From DAOUBP01 sp964474695 (GTDB lineage Bacteria > Chloroflexota > Anaerolineae > CG2-30-64-16): a stretch of 64,000 nucleotides of DNA. This document shows, one piece after another, positions 31,207 to 39,773 of the stretch (its first letter is position 1; the number at the start of each line of letters is the position of its first letter). The notes beneath the pieces were generated by a model. That model saw only the letters and a list, made by a program, of their open reading frames with translations. It had not been told where the DNA came from and made no database searches. The position numbers and the translations under genes were made by a program. The stretch covers positions 6,900 through 70,899 of the forward strand of contig CAYYTK010000026.1 in assembly GCA_964474695.1 (NCBI GenBank), in the 5' to 3' direction.

Positions 31207-32589
31207 TTAACTCTCGAACATCTTCCCGGGGTTGAGGATGTTCAGCGGATCGAGCGCCTGCTTGATACGCCGCTGGATCTCGACCGACACGGGGCCGAGC
31301 GCAGTCTCCAGGTAAGGGCGCTTCAACACGCCCACGCCGTGCTCGCCCGACAGGGTCCCGCCGACCGCCAGGGCCGCCGCAAAGACCTCGCCCACCATCT
31401 GCTCCACCTTCGCCCACTGCTCCGGTTGGCGCTTGTCGAAGAGGATGTTGGGGTGCAGGTTGCCGTCCCCCGCGTGGCCGAAGATCACGATCGGCAGCCC
31501 GTACTTTGCGCTGATGGCGCGCAGCCGGCCGACGACCTCCGGGATGGCGCTGCGCGGCACGGTGATGTCCTCGCCCAGCTTGTTCGGCGCGCGGCGGGCG
31601 AGCGCGGGGGAGATCGAGCGCCGCGCCTGCCAGAGGTTGCTGCGCTCCGCCTCGCTCCCCGCCACCTTGACCGAACGCGCGCCGCACTCCCGGCAGATCG
31701 CGGCCGCGGCGTCCAGCTCGCGCTGCACGGTCTGCGCGTCGGCGCCATCGGTCTCGAGCAGCAGCACGGCTTCCACGTCGGTGCGCAGCCCCAGGTGCAG
31801 GGCCTCCTCGATGCAGATGAGCGCGGTCTGGTCCATCAGCTCCAGCGTGGCGGGCACGATGCCGGCCGCCAGGACGGCGTTGACCGCACGCGAAGCGTCG
31901 GCCAGGGCGGCGAATTCGGCCAGCGCGGTCCGGGCGAAACGAGGTTTGGCGATCAGGCGCAGCAGCGCCTCGGTGATGAGGCCGAGCGTGCCCTCGGAGC
32001 CGGTGAACAGCCCGTTCAGGTCGTAGCCGGTGACATCCTTGATCGGCTTGCCGCCCGTCTTGAGGATGCGGCCGTCGGCCAACACGACGGTGAGGCCCTG
32101 CACATAGTCCCCGGTGACGCCGTACTTGAGGCAGCGGGGCCCGCCTGCGTTGCACGCGATGTTGCCGCCGATGGTCGAGTGGCGGATGCTGGACGGGTCC
32201 GGCGGGTAGAAAAGCCCCTGCTTCTCGACCGCGCTTTGCAGGTCGGCCGTGACCACGCCGGCCTCGGCCCACACGGTGGCGTTCTGCGCGTCGATCTCCA
32301 GGATCCGGTTCATGCGCGTCAGCGCCACCACGATGCCGCCGTTGGGATAGGGGATCGAGCCGGCTGCCAGGCCGGAGCCCATGCCGCGCGCCACCAGCGG
32401 CGTGCGCGTTTCAGCCGCCAACGCGACCACCTGGCTGACCTGCGCCGTGGTCTGGGGCAGCACGACCAGGTCGGGCCGGCTCTCCGTAAACGTGCCGTCG
32501 TAGGAGTAGACGGCAAGCTCCTCAGGTGAGGATAACACGCCGGTGGGGCCGATGATTTTCACCAGGCGGTCAATGAGCTGCTTATCCAT
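31207..32589 (-). CDS. glcD: GlcD-type FAD-linked 2-hydroxyacid dehydrogenase subunit
   Basis: A 460-residue flavoprotein of the PCMH/FAD_binding_4 type (glycolate oxidase GlcD, D-lactate dehydrogenase). FAD-binding segments are LVARGMGSGLAAGSIPYPNG, STIGGNIACNAGG and GLFTGSEGTLGLI. The C-terminal substrate/cap part contains the conserved HAGDGNLHPN and GTLSGEHGVG. It overlaps the GlcF gene by eight bases, so the two subunits are co-translated and should form a membrane-associated complex oxidising a 2-hydroxyacid such as glycolate or D-lactate. The substrate cannot be told from sequence; the symbol is by homology. Confidence 0.88.
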   Translation of the reverse strand: MDKQLIDRLVKIIGPTGVLSSPEELAVYSYDGTFTESRPDLVVLPQTTAQVSQVVALAAETRTPLVARGMGSGLAAGSIPYPNGGIVVALTRMNRILEIDAQNATVWAEAGVVTADLQSAVEKQGLFYPPDPSSIRHSTIGGNIACNAGGPRCLKYGVTGDYVQGLTVVLADGRILKTGGKPIKDVTGYDLNGLFTGSEGTLGLITEALLRLIAKPRFARTALAEFAALADASRAVNAVLAAGIVPATLELMDQTALICIEEALHLGLRTDVEAVLLLETDGADAQTVQRELDAAAAICRECGARSVKVAGSEAERSNLWQARRSISPALARRAPNKLGEDITVPRSAIPEVVGRLRAISAKYGLPIVIFGHAGDGNLHPNILFDKRQPEQWAKVEQMVGEVFAAALAVGGTLSGEHGVGVLKRPYLETALGPVSVEIQRRIKQALDPLNILNPGKMFES

Positions 32590-33859
32590 CGTAACCTCGG
32601 TAGGCCTGGTCGAGCAGGGCGATCGGGTGGACCACCTGCACGTCGAGCCCGCGGCGCGCGATGCCGGTCTGTAACTGCATCTGGCAGCCGGGGCAGCCGG
32701 ACGCGATGATCCGGGCGCCCGTGCCGGCCAGGTGGGCCATCTTGCGGTCCAGGACCGTGAGCGATGTCTCGTAGTGCGTGATGAGCTGGGAGCCCGCGGA
32801 GCCGCAGCACCAGTCGGCCTCGGGCAGCTCCACGAATTCGAGCCCGTCGATCCGTGCGAGCAGGGCGCGGGGCTGCTGCCACACGCGCTGCGCCCGGCGC
32901 AGGTGGCAGGGGTCGTGATAGGTGACCTTCGCCTCGATGCGGCCCGGCGGCTGCGCGAGGGGGAGCTCAGCCAGGAACTCGCTGATGTCGCGGACCTGGC
33001 GGCTGAAGGCGGCCGCCCGGCCGGCCCAGGCGGGGTCGTCGGCGAGGAAAGCGCCGTACTCTTTCAGCGTCGAGCCGCAGGTGGCGCAGTCGGTGACGAC
33101 AAGGTCCACGCCGGCCTGTGCGAAGAGGGCGATGTTGTGCCGCGCGTTGTCCCGCACGAGGTCCATCCGGCCGTAGCCCCGCATCGGCATCCCGCAGCAC
33201 CGGGTTGCGCGGGGGGTGATCACGGTGCAGCCGTTGCGCGCCAGGACGCGCGCGCTGGCCGCGCTCTCGTCGGCAAACAGCACGTTTTGGGCGCAGCCGA
33301 GGAAGAAGCCCACCCGGCGGCGGCTCTCGCCCCGGGCCTGGGTGATCTCGGGCAAGGTGTGGAGCAGGGGGCGCTGCGGCAGGTGGGGCAGCATCGCCTC
33401 CATGTCCCGCACCTGGCGGGGCAGCAGCCGCGTCAGCCGCAGCTTGTAGGCCAGGCTGCGGAGGCCCAAACGCTGGTAGAGGCGCAGCGGGAGCGTGGCC
33501 AGCTCCAGGCGCTCGCCGTGCGAGATCAGGCCGCCGAAGAGCGGCTGCTTCCAGCGGGCGGGCTGGATTTGCTCCTGAACGTGGCGCATGGCCAGGGCCA
33601 AATCGGCCGGCCGGATGCCGACCGGGCAGATATCGTTGCAGGCCATGCACGCGAAGCAGGCGTTCATCTGTGCGCTGAGGTTGGGCGTGAGCGCCAGCTC
33701 GCCCTCCAACCCCTTGCGGGCCAGCATCACCCGGCCGCGCGGGGACGCGATCTCGTTCAGGTGCGCGTGGTAGGTGGGGCAGACGGCCAGGCACAAGCCG
33801 CAGCGGATGCAGTTCAGGTAGGTTGATTCGTCGGGTCTTTCAACGTCCGGGACATCCAT
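32582..33859 (-). CDS. glcF: GlcF-type Fe-S subunit with two CCG domains
   Basis: A 425-residue Fe-S protein. The N-terminus has two [4Fe-4S] motifs, CIRCGLCLAVCPTY and CFACMACNDICPVG. The C-terminal two thirds hold two cysteine-rich (DUF224/CCG) domains, with ATRCCGMPMRGYG and DWCCGSAG as their hallmarks, as in heterodisulfide reductase HdrD and GlcF. It passes electrons from the FAD subunit to the quinone pool or another carrier. It lies 83 bases after the flavodoxin gene, in the same direction, and ahead of glcD. Confidence 0.88.
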   Translation of the reverse strand: MDVPDVERPDESTYLNCIRCGLCLAVCPTYHAHLNEIASPRGRVMLARKGLEGELALTPNLSAQMNACFACMACNDICPVGIRPADLALAMRHVQEQIQPARWKQPLFGGLISHGERLELATLPLRLYQRLGLRSLAYKLRLTRLLPRQVRDMEAMLPHLPQRPLLHTLPEITQARGESRRRVGFFLGCAQNVLFADESAASARVLARNGCTVITPRATRCCGMPMRGYGRMDLVRDNARHNIALFAQAGVDLVVTDCATCGSTLKEYGAFLADDPAWAGRAAAFSRQVRDISEFLAELPLAQPPGRIEAKVTYHDPCHLRRAQRVWQQPRALLARIDGLEFVELPEADWCCGSAGSQLITHYETSLTVLDRKMAHLAGTGARIIASGCPGCQMQLQTGIARRGLDVQVVHPIALLDQAYRGYDG

Positions 33860-33942
33860 GACTGTTTACACCCTGTCTCCCTCGACCGGGCGGCGCGCCC
33901 ATTCGATCAACGATGACACAACGGTGACAACGGAACGGGGCG

Positions 33943-34440
33943 CTATCCCAGCGCCTGCGCCAGCTCGACGCCCCACTGCCGGGCGCGCTCGATCTCGCCG
34001 GCGCGCAGCGGGCCATACCTGCCTTGCACGATGAAGGGCCGGTGCTTGGCGATGGGCTGATATCCTGCAGCCGCCAGTTGGCCCAGGATCGCCTTGGCCG
34101 CGCTGCCCGGCGACCACCAAATGCGCGTCTCGAACGCTGCACTGCGGCCGCTGCCGGCGGGCAGCGCCGCGAGCCAGGTGCGCATGGCCGGATGCGAGAG
34201 ATCGGCCGGCGCGGGCGCGCCGGGCTGGTTCGCGGCCAACGATTTGACCATCGCCTCCGTGGGCAGGCTAAAGCCGAGCAGCGGCGCACCCGCCACGATC
34301 AGGTCGGCCCCGGCGAGCACACCGGCCGCGGCCTCGGCGGTCGAGAGCGCCTGCGCCCCCGGGCCGAGCCCCTCGGCGATGGCGCGGGCAATGGCCGCGG
34401 TGTTGCCCCAATGTGATTCGTAAACGACGATCGCTTTCAT
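33943..34440 (-). CDS. Flavodoxin-domain protein
   Basis: A 165-residue protein with the flavodoxin FMN loop near its start (VVYESHWGNTAAIARAIAEG) and a second segment, LIVAGAPLLGFSLP. It probably serves as an electron carrier or a small FMN-dependent oxidoreductase. Its ATG overlaps the stop of the aldehyde oxidoreductase gene by four bases, which ties it to that enzyme. The phosphate-loop pattern (S/T-x-x-G-N-T) is intact apart from a HW insertion of aromatic type. Confidence 0.8.
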   Translation of the reverse strand: MKAIVVYESHWGNTAAIARAIAEGLGPGAQALSTAEAAAGVLAGADLIVAGAPLLGFSLPTEAMVKSLAANQPGAPAPADLSHPAMRTWLAALPAGSGRSAAFETRIWWSPGSAAKAILGQLAAAGYQPIAKHRPFIVQGRYGPLRAGEIERARQWGVELAQALG

Positions 34441-36197
34441 GAAACCACCTTTTGTGAATAAGCTTCGATTGTCTGTCGCATGAACCCCTCATCGATGTTG
34501 CCCAGCGGCGTCGGGGTCTCCAGGATGCGTCCCGGGATGCGCAGGGCCGCGGGGTCGAAGCCCTCGCGGCGCTTGAAAGCGGCTTTGCGCTGCAGCACAT
34601 CGGCGCCGAAGCGCGTCAGGTCGTCGGTCGTCCACTCATAGCCCGCGGTGGCCAGCGTTTTCAGCACCATTTCAGGGGTGTACATGTTGCGTGCAAACAG
34701 GCAGATCACCAGGCTGGTCAGCACCTGCCGCCATCGCTCTTCGGCCACCAGCTCGGCCGCCACCCCATCGGGCGTGAGCGTCTCGCCCTTAGCGCCGGCC
34801 CTTTGATCAATGCTGTAGCCCGCGCTGTCCAAATGGCTGTGCCGTGCGCCGGTGAGATAGCCCAGATGGCAGACCGGCCCGGTGTGGTAGCCCGGCATCT
34901 CGTTGCCGCCGAAGGTCAGGGCGAAGTCCGAGCCGCCGTAGCGCGCGGCCGCATGCTCAGCCCCGCGCGCCAGCGCCCGGTAAAAGTCGTTGGGCTGGCT
35001 GACGATGCGGCCGGCAGCCTCCAGATAGGTCGCGTAGTCGCCCCATGCCAGGGCCAAGCCATCGGTCTCCTGCGTTGAGATGAGCCCGCGCTGGAGGGCT
35101 TCGGTGGCCCAAGCCAGCGTCACGCCCATGCTCATCACGTCGAGGCCCTGGACCTCGGCTTCGTCCAATACCCTGAACATGCCTTTGATGTCATCGCCGC
35201 CCAGCAGGCTGCCGATGGCGAAGATCGGCTCGTGGTCATAGCCGATCAGGGAGGTCTTGTAGAAGTAAGGCTCCTTGGGGTAGGGGTAACGGACCGCCGC
35301 CAGGTGGATGCAAGCCACCGGGCAGTGGGCGCAGGCGACGCGGCGCCCCAGGTACTCCTGGGCCAGGTGCTCGCCGCTGATGGCTTCCGCGTGCTCAAAG
35401 TGGCCCTGCTGCAGATTGCGGGTGGGGAGGGCGCCCAACGCGTTCAGGGGCAGCACGTTCATGGCCGTGCCCAGCTCGTGGTACTTTTTCATCATCGACG
35501 ATTGGGTCGCGGTCGCGTAGAGGGCGTCGTAGAGCTGCCGGTAGGCGCGGCGGTCCGCGACGGGCAGCGCGCGCTCGCCGGAGATGACCAGCCCCTTGAG
35601 CTTCTTGCTGCCGAAGACCGCGCCCAGGCCCAGGCGGCCGAAGTGGCGGTAGGTTTCCGTGATCACGGCGGCGTAGGTGACGCCCATTTCTCCGGCCCGA
35701 CCGATGCGCATGATCGATCGCATGCCCGCGCCCGACTCCCGCTCGCGCAGGACGGAGCCGACCGTGTAGGCGTTGTTCGTGCCCCACAGCGCGCTGGCAT
35801 CGCGGAAGTGGACGTGGCTGCCGTCGATGGACAGGTAAACCGGTGCGCTGCTGCTGCCCCGGATCACGATGGCGCCGTAGCCGGCCATGCGGATGGCGAT
35901 GGCGCTGCGGCCGCCTGCGTGGCTTTCGCCCAGGTTGCCGGTGTGCGGCGACTTGAACAGCGCCGTGGTCTTGGAGGCCAGCGGGAAGAGCCCGGTCAGC
36001 GGTCCGACGGTCAGGATGATCGGGTTGCCGGGAGCGAACGGATCGATGCCGGGCGGGCATTCTTCTTCCAGCAGCCGTATGCCTGCGCCGACGCCGCCCA
36101 GCCCGGCTTCGAACACCTCCGGCCGTTCCTGGATGGAGAAGGAGCGCCGAGCGAGATCGACATAAAGAACGCGTTTGAGCGGATCATTCGCCAACAT
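34437..36197 (-). CDS. Tungsten/molybdenum-pterin aldehyde ferredoxin oxidoreductase
   Basis: A 586-residue AOR-family enzyme oxidising aldehydes to carboxylic acids with low-potential ferredoxin, or the reverse. N-terminal LKRVLYVDLARRSF is the family opening. GGRSAIAIRMAGYGAIVIRG and RLGLGAVFGSKKLKGLVI bind the pterin. The [4Fe-4S] cluster is held by CAHCPVAC and a late cysteine in LVICLFARN. ATG 36197 follows GGAGG and is 49 codons inside a longer frame; it overlaps the ferredoxin gene end by 14 bases. Its substrate is unknown. Such enzymes need a strict anaerobic or microaerobic setting. Confidence 0.92.
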   Translation of the reverse strand: MLANDPLKRVLYVDLARRSFSIQERPEVFEAGLGGVGAGIRLLEEECPPGIDPFAPGNPIILTVGPLTGLFPLASKTTALFKSPHTGNLGESHAGGRSAIAIRMAGYGAIVIRGSSSAPVYLSIDGSHVHFRDASALWGTNNAYTVGSVLRERESGAGMRSIMRIGRAGEMGVTYAAVITETYRHFGRLGLGAVFGSKKLKGLVISGERALPVADRRAYRQLYDALYATATQSSMMKKYHELGTAMNVLPLNALGALPTRNLQQGHFEHAEAISGEHLAQEYLGRRVACAHCPVACIHLAAVRYPYPKEPYFYKTSLIGYDHEPIFAIGSLLGGDDIKGMFRVLDEAEVQGLDVMSMGVTLAWATEALQRGLISTQETDGLALAWGDYATYLEAAGRIVSQPNDFYRALARGAEHAAARYGGSDFALTFGGNEMPGYHTGPVCHLGYLTGARHSHLDSAGYSIDQRAGAKGETLTPDGVAAELVAEERWRQVLTSLVICLFARNMYTPEMVLKTLATAGYEWTTDDLTRFGADVLQRKAAFKRREGFDPAALRIPGRILETPTPLGNIDEGFMRQTIEAYSQKVVS

Positions 36198-36654
36198 GGG
36201 TGCCTCCTCCCGCGGAGAGTTCGCCTCCGAAGCCGAGTTCGCCTCTGTCTGCGGGGAGCTCTTCCATCGCCAGCACATCATACGGGCAGTAGGAGACGCA
36301 GTAGCCGCAGTGAATGCAGATCTTGGGCTTGTTCTGCTCGCCATCCCACAGCACGGCGCCGTAGGGACAGGCCTCCGCGCAGTTGTGGCAGCCGATGCAC
36401 AGCTCGGGCTTCAAGCGCACACCGCCTCCGGGCCGGAGCAGCAGCGCGTCCGTGGGGCAGACGCGCGCACAAGGCGGATCAGGGCAGGCCCGGCAGACGA
36501 TCACGACGAACCCCTTGCGCACGCCGCCCGCGGAGCGCACCCAGATGCAGGCATCGGCCAGCCCGCCAACGCCGGCACGGCGGGCGCAGGCGAATACGCA
36601 GGACTGACAGCCCACGCAGCGTTCCTTGTCCAGGAGAGAAAGCCTCTTGGCCAT
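36184..36654 (-). CDS. Multi-cluster ferredoxin partner of the aldehyde oxidoreductase
   Basis: A 156-residue protein of the HycB/NrfC/DmsB-like type with about four [4Fe-4S] sites: CVGCQSCVFAC, CRACPDPPCARVCP, CIGCHNCAEACPYGA and CIHCGYCVSYCPYDV. Position and overlap with the AOR gene make it the electron-transfer subunit. ATG 36654 has AAGGAG six bases upstream. First gene of the leftward redox operon; divergent from the GHMP kinase gene. Confidence 0.92.
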   Translation of the reverse strand: MAKRLSLLDKERCVGCQSCVFACARRAGVGGLADACIWVRSAGGVRKGFVVIVCRACPDPPCARVCPTDALLLRPGGGVRLKPELCIGCHNCAEACPYGAVLWDGEQNKPKICIHCGYCVSYCPYDVLAMEELPADRGELGFGGELSAGGGTHVGE

Positions 36655-36855
36655 GTTGGCTCCTTTATCAGCCGCCCACTGGGATGGGTCATCCCGGTGA
36701 CACATGGGCGCGGATAGAGATGATAGCACAGTTCTGCCGGAACGATGGAATTGAGCGTGGACGTCGAGCGGCGATTTGTTCTATTGCCGCATTTGCGGTA
36801 TCTTTGGCATCTGGTTCAGCGCTGCGGGAATCAACCAAGGCCGGAGGTTTTCATC

Positions 36856-38307
36856 ATGCCGATCGATCGCAAGGTGCCCAACGAAATACTCCAACTGGAA
36901 TGGCTGCTGAAGAAGCCCAACAGTGACCCGACCGGGCTGGCGGGGTTTTTCACCAGCGGCGAGATCATCGTCACCCGGGTGCCGGCCCGGCTGGATGTGA
37001 TGGGCGGCATTTCCGATTATTCGGGAGCCAATGTCTGCGAGGGGGTGCTGGGAGGCGGGGTGGTGATCGCGCTGCAGCCGCGCACCGACCGGACGCTGCG
37101 CATCCGCACCATGCCGGCCAACCGCGTCAGCCTGGCGGTGGAGACGCGCATCCCGCTCGATTATTTCGAGATGGGGGAAGGGTTCGTCGCTTACGAGCAG
37201 ATGCAGGCGCTGTGCAAGGCCAACCCGCTCTCGGCCTGGGCAGCGTACATCGGCGGCAGCATCTTCACCCTGCTGAAAGAGCAGTCCATCCATCTGCCCT
37301 TCGGCTTCAACATGTTCCTACTCAGCGGCGTGCCGATGAACGTCGGCATCGGCAGCTCGGCGGCCACCGAGATCGCCACCCTGTACTGCCTGCAAAACTA
37401 TCTCGGCCTCAACATCTCCGAGACCCATCTGGCCAAATTGGGCCAACTGGCGGAGAACCTGGTGGTCGGCGCACCGTGCGGCATCATGGACCAGATCACG
37501 GTGACCAGCGGCCGGCAGGGTAAGCTGACCCATATCCTGTGCCGTCCGGGCAGCGTGATGCGCGAGATCGAGATCCCGCCGGACACGGCTTTTGTCGGCA
37601 TCAACTCGATGATCAAGCACTCCGTCGGCGGCACGGCCTACGGCGATGTCCGGATCGGCGCCTTCATGGGGAAGCGCATCATTAACCATGTACGCGCTGA
37701 GCGGGGCGAGAAGCCGATCCAGCATCTGACCGAGCTGACGGCCGAGTCTTTCGAGGGCGCCTACCGCGCGGCCCTCCCCGATACGATCCGCGGCTCGGAG
37801 TTCCTGGCCCGGTACCAGTCTCACGACGACCCGATCACCCGGATTCAACCGGACGCCACCTACCGGATTGCCGGTCCCACCGCCCACCCGGTCTATGAGA
37901 ATCTGCGCGTGCTCCAGTTCATGGATCACCTGATTGCCGCCGTCGATGGCAGCGAGCGTGACCTGGTGGCGGCCGGCGAGTGCATGGCCGCGTCGCACGT
38001 CAGCTACCGGGATAACTGCCTGCTCTCCGTTCCCGAGGTCGATTTCCTGGTGGAGGCGGTCTGCAGCCGCGGCCCGCAGAAGGGGCTTTACGGAGCCAAG
38101 ATCACGGGGGGCGGGTCCGGGGGCACGGTGGCGGTCTTCGGGCAAAAAGAGGCGCTTGCCAATGAGATCCCCGGCATCACGCGGGAGTACAAACGGCTGA
38201 CCGGCCTGGAGGCGGAGCTGTTCGAGGGCACCTCGCCGGGGGCCGTGGAGTTCGGCGCTTACCGCTACAACTTCAGCCCGATGGGCTGGATCCGCTCTAT
38301 ATGTTGA
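36856..38307 (+). CDS. GHMP kinase, L-arabinokinase/galactokinase-like
   Basis: A 483-residue sugar-1-kinase. The N-terminal VPARLDVMGGISDYSGANV replaces the galactokinase GEHTDYNGG signature by the GG-I-x-D-YSG form typical of L-arabinokinases. The ATP loop is VPMNVGIGSSAATEIATLYC (P-x3-G-L/I-x-SSA), and the C-terminal motif 3 is KITGGGSGGTVAVF. Product would be a sugar 1-phosphate. GGAGG lies eight bases before the ATG. The next gene, a nucleotidyltransferase, overlaps its stop, so sugar phosphate is likely passed on to make a nucleotide sugar. Confidence 0.85.
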   Translation: MPIDRKVPNEILQLEWLLKKPNSDPTGLAGFFTSGEIIVTRVPARLDVMGGISDYSGANVCEGVLGGGVVIALQPRTDRTLRIRTMPANRVSLAVETRIPLDYFEMGEGFVAYEQMQALCKANPLSAWAAYIGGSIFTLLKEQSIHLPFGFNMFLLSGVPMNVGIGSSAATEIATLYCLQNYLGLNISETHLAKLGQLAENLVVGAPCGIMDQITVTSGRQGKLTHILCRPGSVMREIEIPPDTAFVGINSMIKHSVGGTAYGDVRIGAFMGKRIINHVRAERGEKPIQHLTELTAESFEGAYRAALPDTIRGSEFLARYQSHDDPITRIQPDATYRIAGPTAHPVYENLRVLQFMDHLIAAVDGSERDLVAAGECMAASHVSYRDNCLLSVPEVDFLVEAVCSRGPQKGLYGAKITGGGSGGTVAVFGQKEALANEIPGITREYKRLTGLEAELFEGTSPGAVEFGAYRYNFSPMGWIRSIC

Positions 38308-39203
38308 TGCGCCACGAACTGCCGCGCAAGGCGGTGATCCCGATTGCCGGGTTAGGGACGCGGCTGTTCCCGGCCTCTCATGCCTGCAAGAAGGAGCTTT
38401 TCCCCATCGTCGGCCCGGATGGCATCGCGCGGGCGCTGCTGCACTACCAGGTCGACGACCTGATCGCGGCCGGCATCGGCCGGATCTGCATCATCGTCCA
38501 GCCCGGCGAAGAGAAGCAGGTCGTGGATTACTTTCGAGGCCCCGGCACGCCGTATCTGAGGCATCTCGACAAGCACCCGCGCCTGGCCGCCGAAGCCGAG
38601 CGGATGCAGGCCGCGCTGGACCGCCTGTGCTTTGTCGTGCAGGAGACGCAGGAGGGGTACGGCCACGCCATTTTCCAGAGCCAGGCGTTCGCCGATGGCG
38701 ATCCGATCCTGTTGTGCCTGGGGGATCACCTTTTTCGCGGGGGCGCCCGGTCCTGCCACAGCCAACTGCTGGAGGCGTTCCAGTCCTGCGGGGGGCGATC
38801 CGTGTCGGCCGTGAACCGCATCGGTGCGGCGGAGTTGAAGGGATACGGCACGATCGCCGGGAATCGCCTGGCCGACCACCGGGAGCTGATTGCCGTCACC
38901 CGCATTGTCGAGAAGCCCGCGATCGAGCTGGCACGGGGTTCGCTGCGGGTGGACGGGCTGGAGGCGGGCGAGTTCCTGGGGTGGTTCGGGATGCACGTGC
39001 TGTCGCCCGCGATCTATGATGTGCTGGGCGAGATGATCCGCACGGATGACCGCCAGCATGGGGAGTTCCAGCTCACCTATGCCCAGGAGCTGCTCAGGCA
39101 GCGCGAGGGGTATTACGCGCTGGAAATCCGGGACGGCACGCGCTTCGATTTCGGCACCCCGCAGGACTTCGTGAACAGCGTGGCCCGGTTCGCGGCCGCC
39201 TGA
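38301..39203 (+). CDS. Sugar-1-phosphate nucleotidyltransferase (GalU-like)
   Basis: A 300-residue NTP transferase. AVIPIAGLGTRLFPASHACKK is the GalU/GlmU-type nucleotide loop with a lysine (KKELFPIV) that contacts the phosphate. Later elements are QETQEGYGHAIFQS, LLCLGDHLFRG with the metal-binding Asp, VEKPAIE, and FLGWFGMHVLS. It is closest to UTP-glucose-1-phosphate uridylyltransferases. It overlaps the GHMP kinase by seven bases (or starts at an in-frame ATG at 38307), so the pair probably salvages a free sugar to a UDP-sugar. Confidence 0.88.
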   Translation: MLMRHELPRKAVIPIAGLGTRLFPASHACKKELFPIVGPDGIARALLHYQVDDLIAAGIGRICIIVQPGEEKQVVDYFRGPGTPYLRHLDKHPRLAAEAERMQAALDRLCFVVQETQEGYGHAIFQSQAFADGDPILLCLGDHLFRGGARSCHSQLLEAFQSCGGRSVSAVNRIGAAELKGYGTIAGNRLADHRELIAVTRIVEKPAIELARGSLRVDGLEAGEFLGWFGMHVLSPAIYDVLGEMIRTDDRQHGEFQLTYAQELLRQREGYYALEIRDGTRFDFGTPQDFVNSVARFAAA

Positions 39204-39230
39204 CCCGTATATTGCACTGAGGAGATAACA

Positions 39231-39704
39231 ATGGCTGGTTTTCAGACGGGGCCGTTCGAGTCGGCCGAAGTAGCCGCAGTCGAGCCGGACGAGGTTGTCC
39301 GGTTCTCAGATAAGCTGACCGATTCGCTCCAGAACATCACCGCGATGATCGACGAGCACAAGGTGATGATCGATGCCATCCAGGACGTCGGTATTCAACT
39401 GACTTCGGCATTCGGCACGCTGCACACGTTGACCGTCAAGTATGCGAAGACCGTCAACGGTGTGCTCGATCTGCTGCTGCCCTGGCTCAAGAAGCTGCCG
39501 TTGGTGCCGCCCAAGCTGCTGGAGCTGGCGGCCAGGATGGAGCGGATCACCCAGGCGATCATCGACAGCAGCGTGAACACCGCCACGGCGATCACCGACG
39601 TCAACCAGGGCTTGCGGACCGGCAATGTGGAGCAGTTGCGCGGCCACTCGGGCGAACTGCAGAAAGTGACGCGCGCCCTGACCTTGATCTTGCCGGACAA
39701 TTAG
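39231..39704 (+). CDS. Hypothetical helical protein
   Basis: A 157-residue protein made of long amphipathic helices (VVRFSDKLTDSLQNITAMID, KYAKTVNGVLDLLLPWLKKL, AARMERITQAIIDSSVNTAT). No signal peptide and no cysteines. A GAGGAG site precedes ATG by six bases. It follows the nucleotidyltransferase by 27 bases and may be in the same transcript, but I recognise no family. Confidence 0.7.
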   Translation: MAGFQTGPFESAEVAAVEPDEVVRFSDKLTDSLQNITAMIDEHKVMIDAIQDVGIQLTSAFGTLHTLTVKYAKTVNGVLDLLLPWLKKLPLVPPKLLELAARMERITQAIIDSSVNTATAITDVNQGLRTGNVEQLRGHSGELQKVTRALTLILPDN

Positions 39705-39773
39705 CCGCGCGCGAGCGGCGCCAGGTGGCGGATGAAATGCCGCTCCAGCGCGGCATAGCGGGCCTCTTCGTGC

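Noticed and set aside
39705..39773. Leftward frame HEEARYAALERHFIRHLAPL beyond the HAD phosphatase stop
   Set aside because: It might be the tail of a deleted gene, but 24 codons without a recognised family are not enough to call it.
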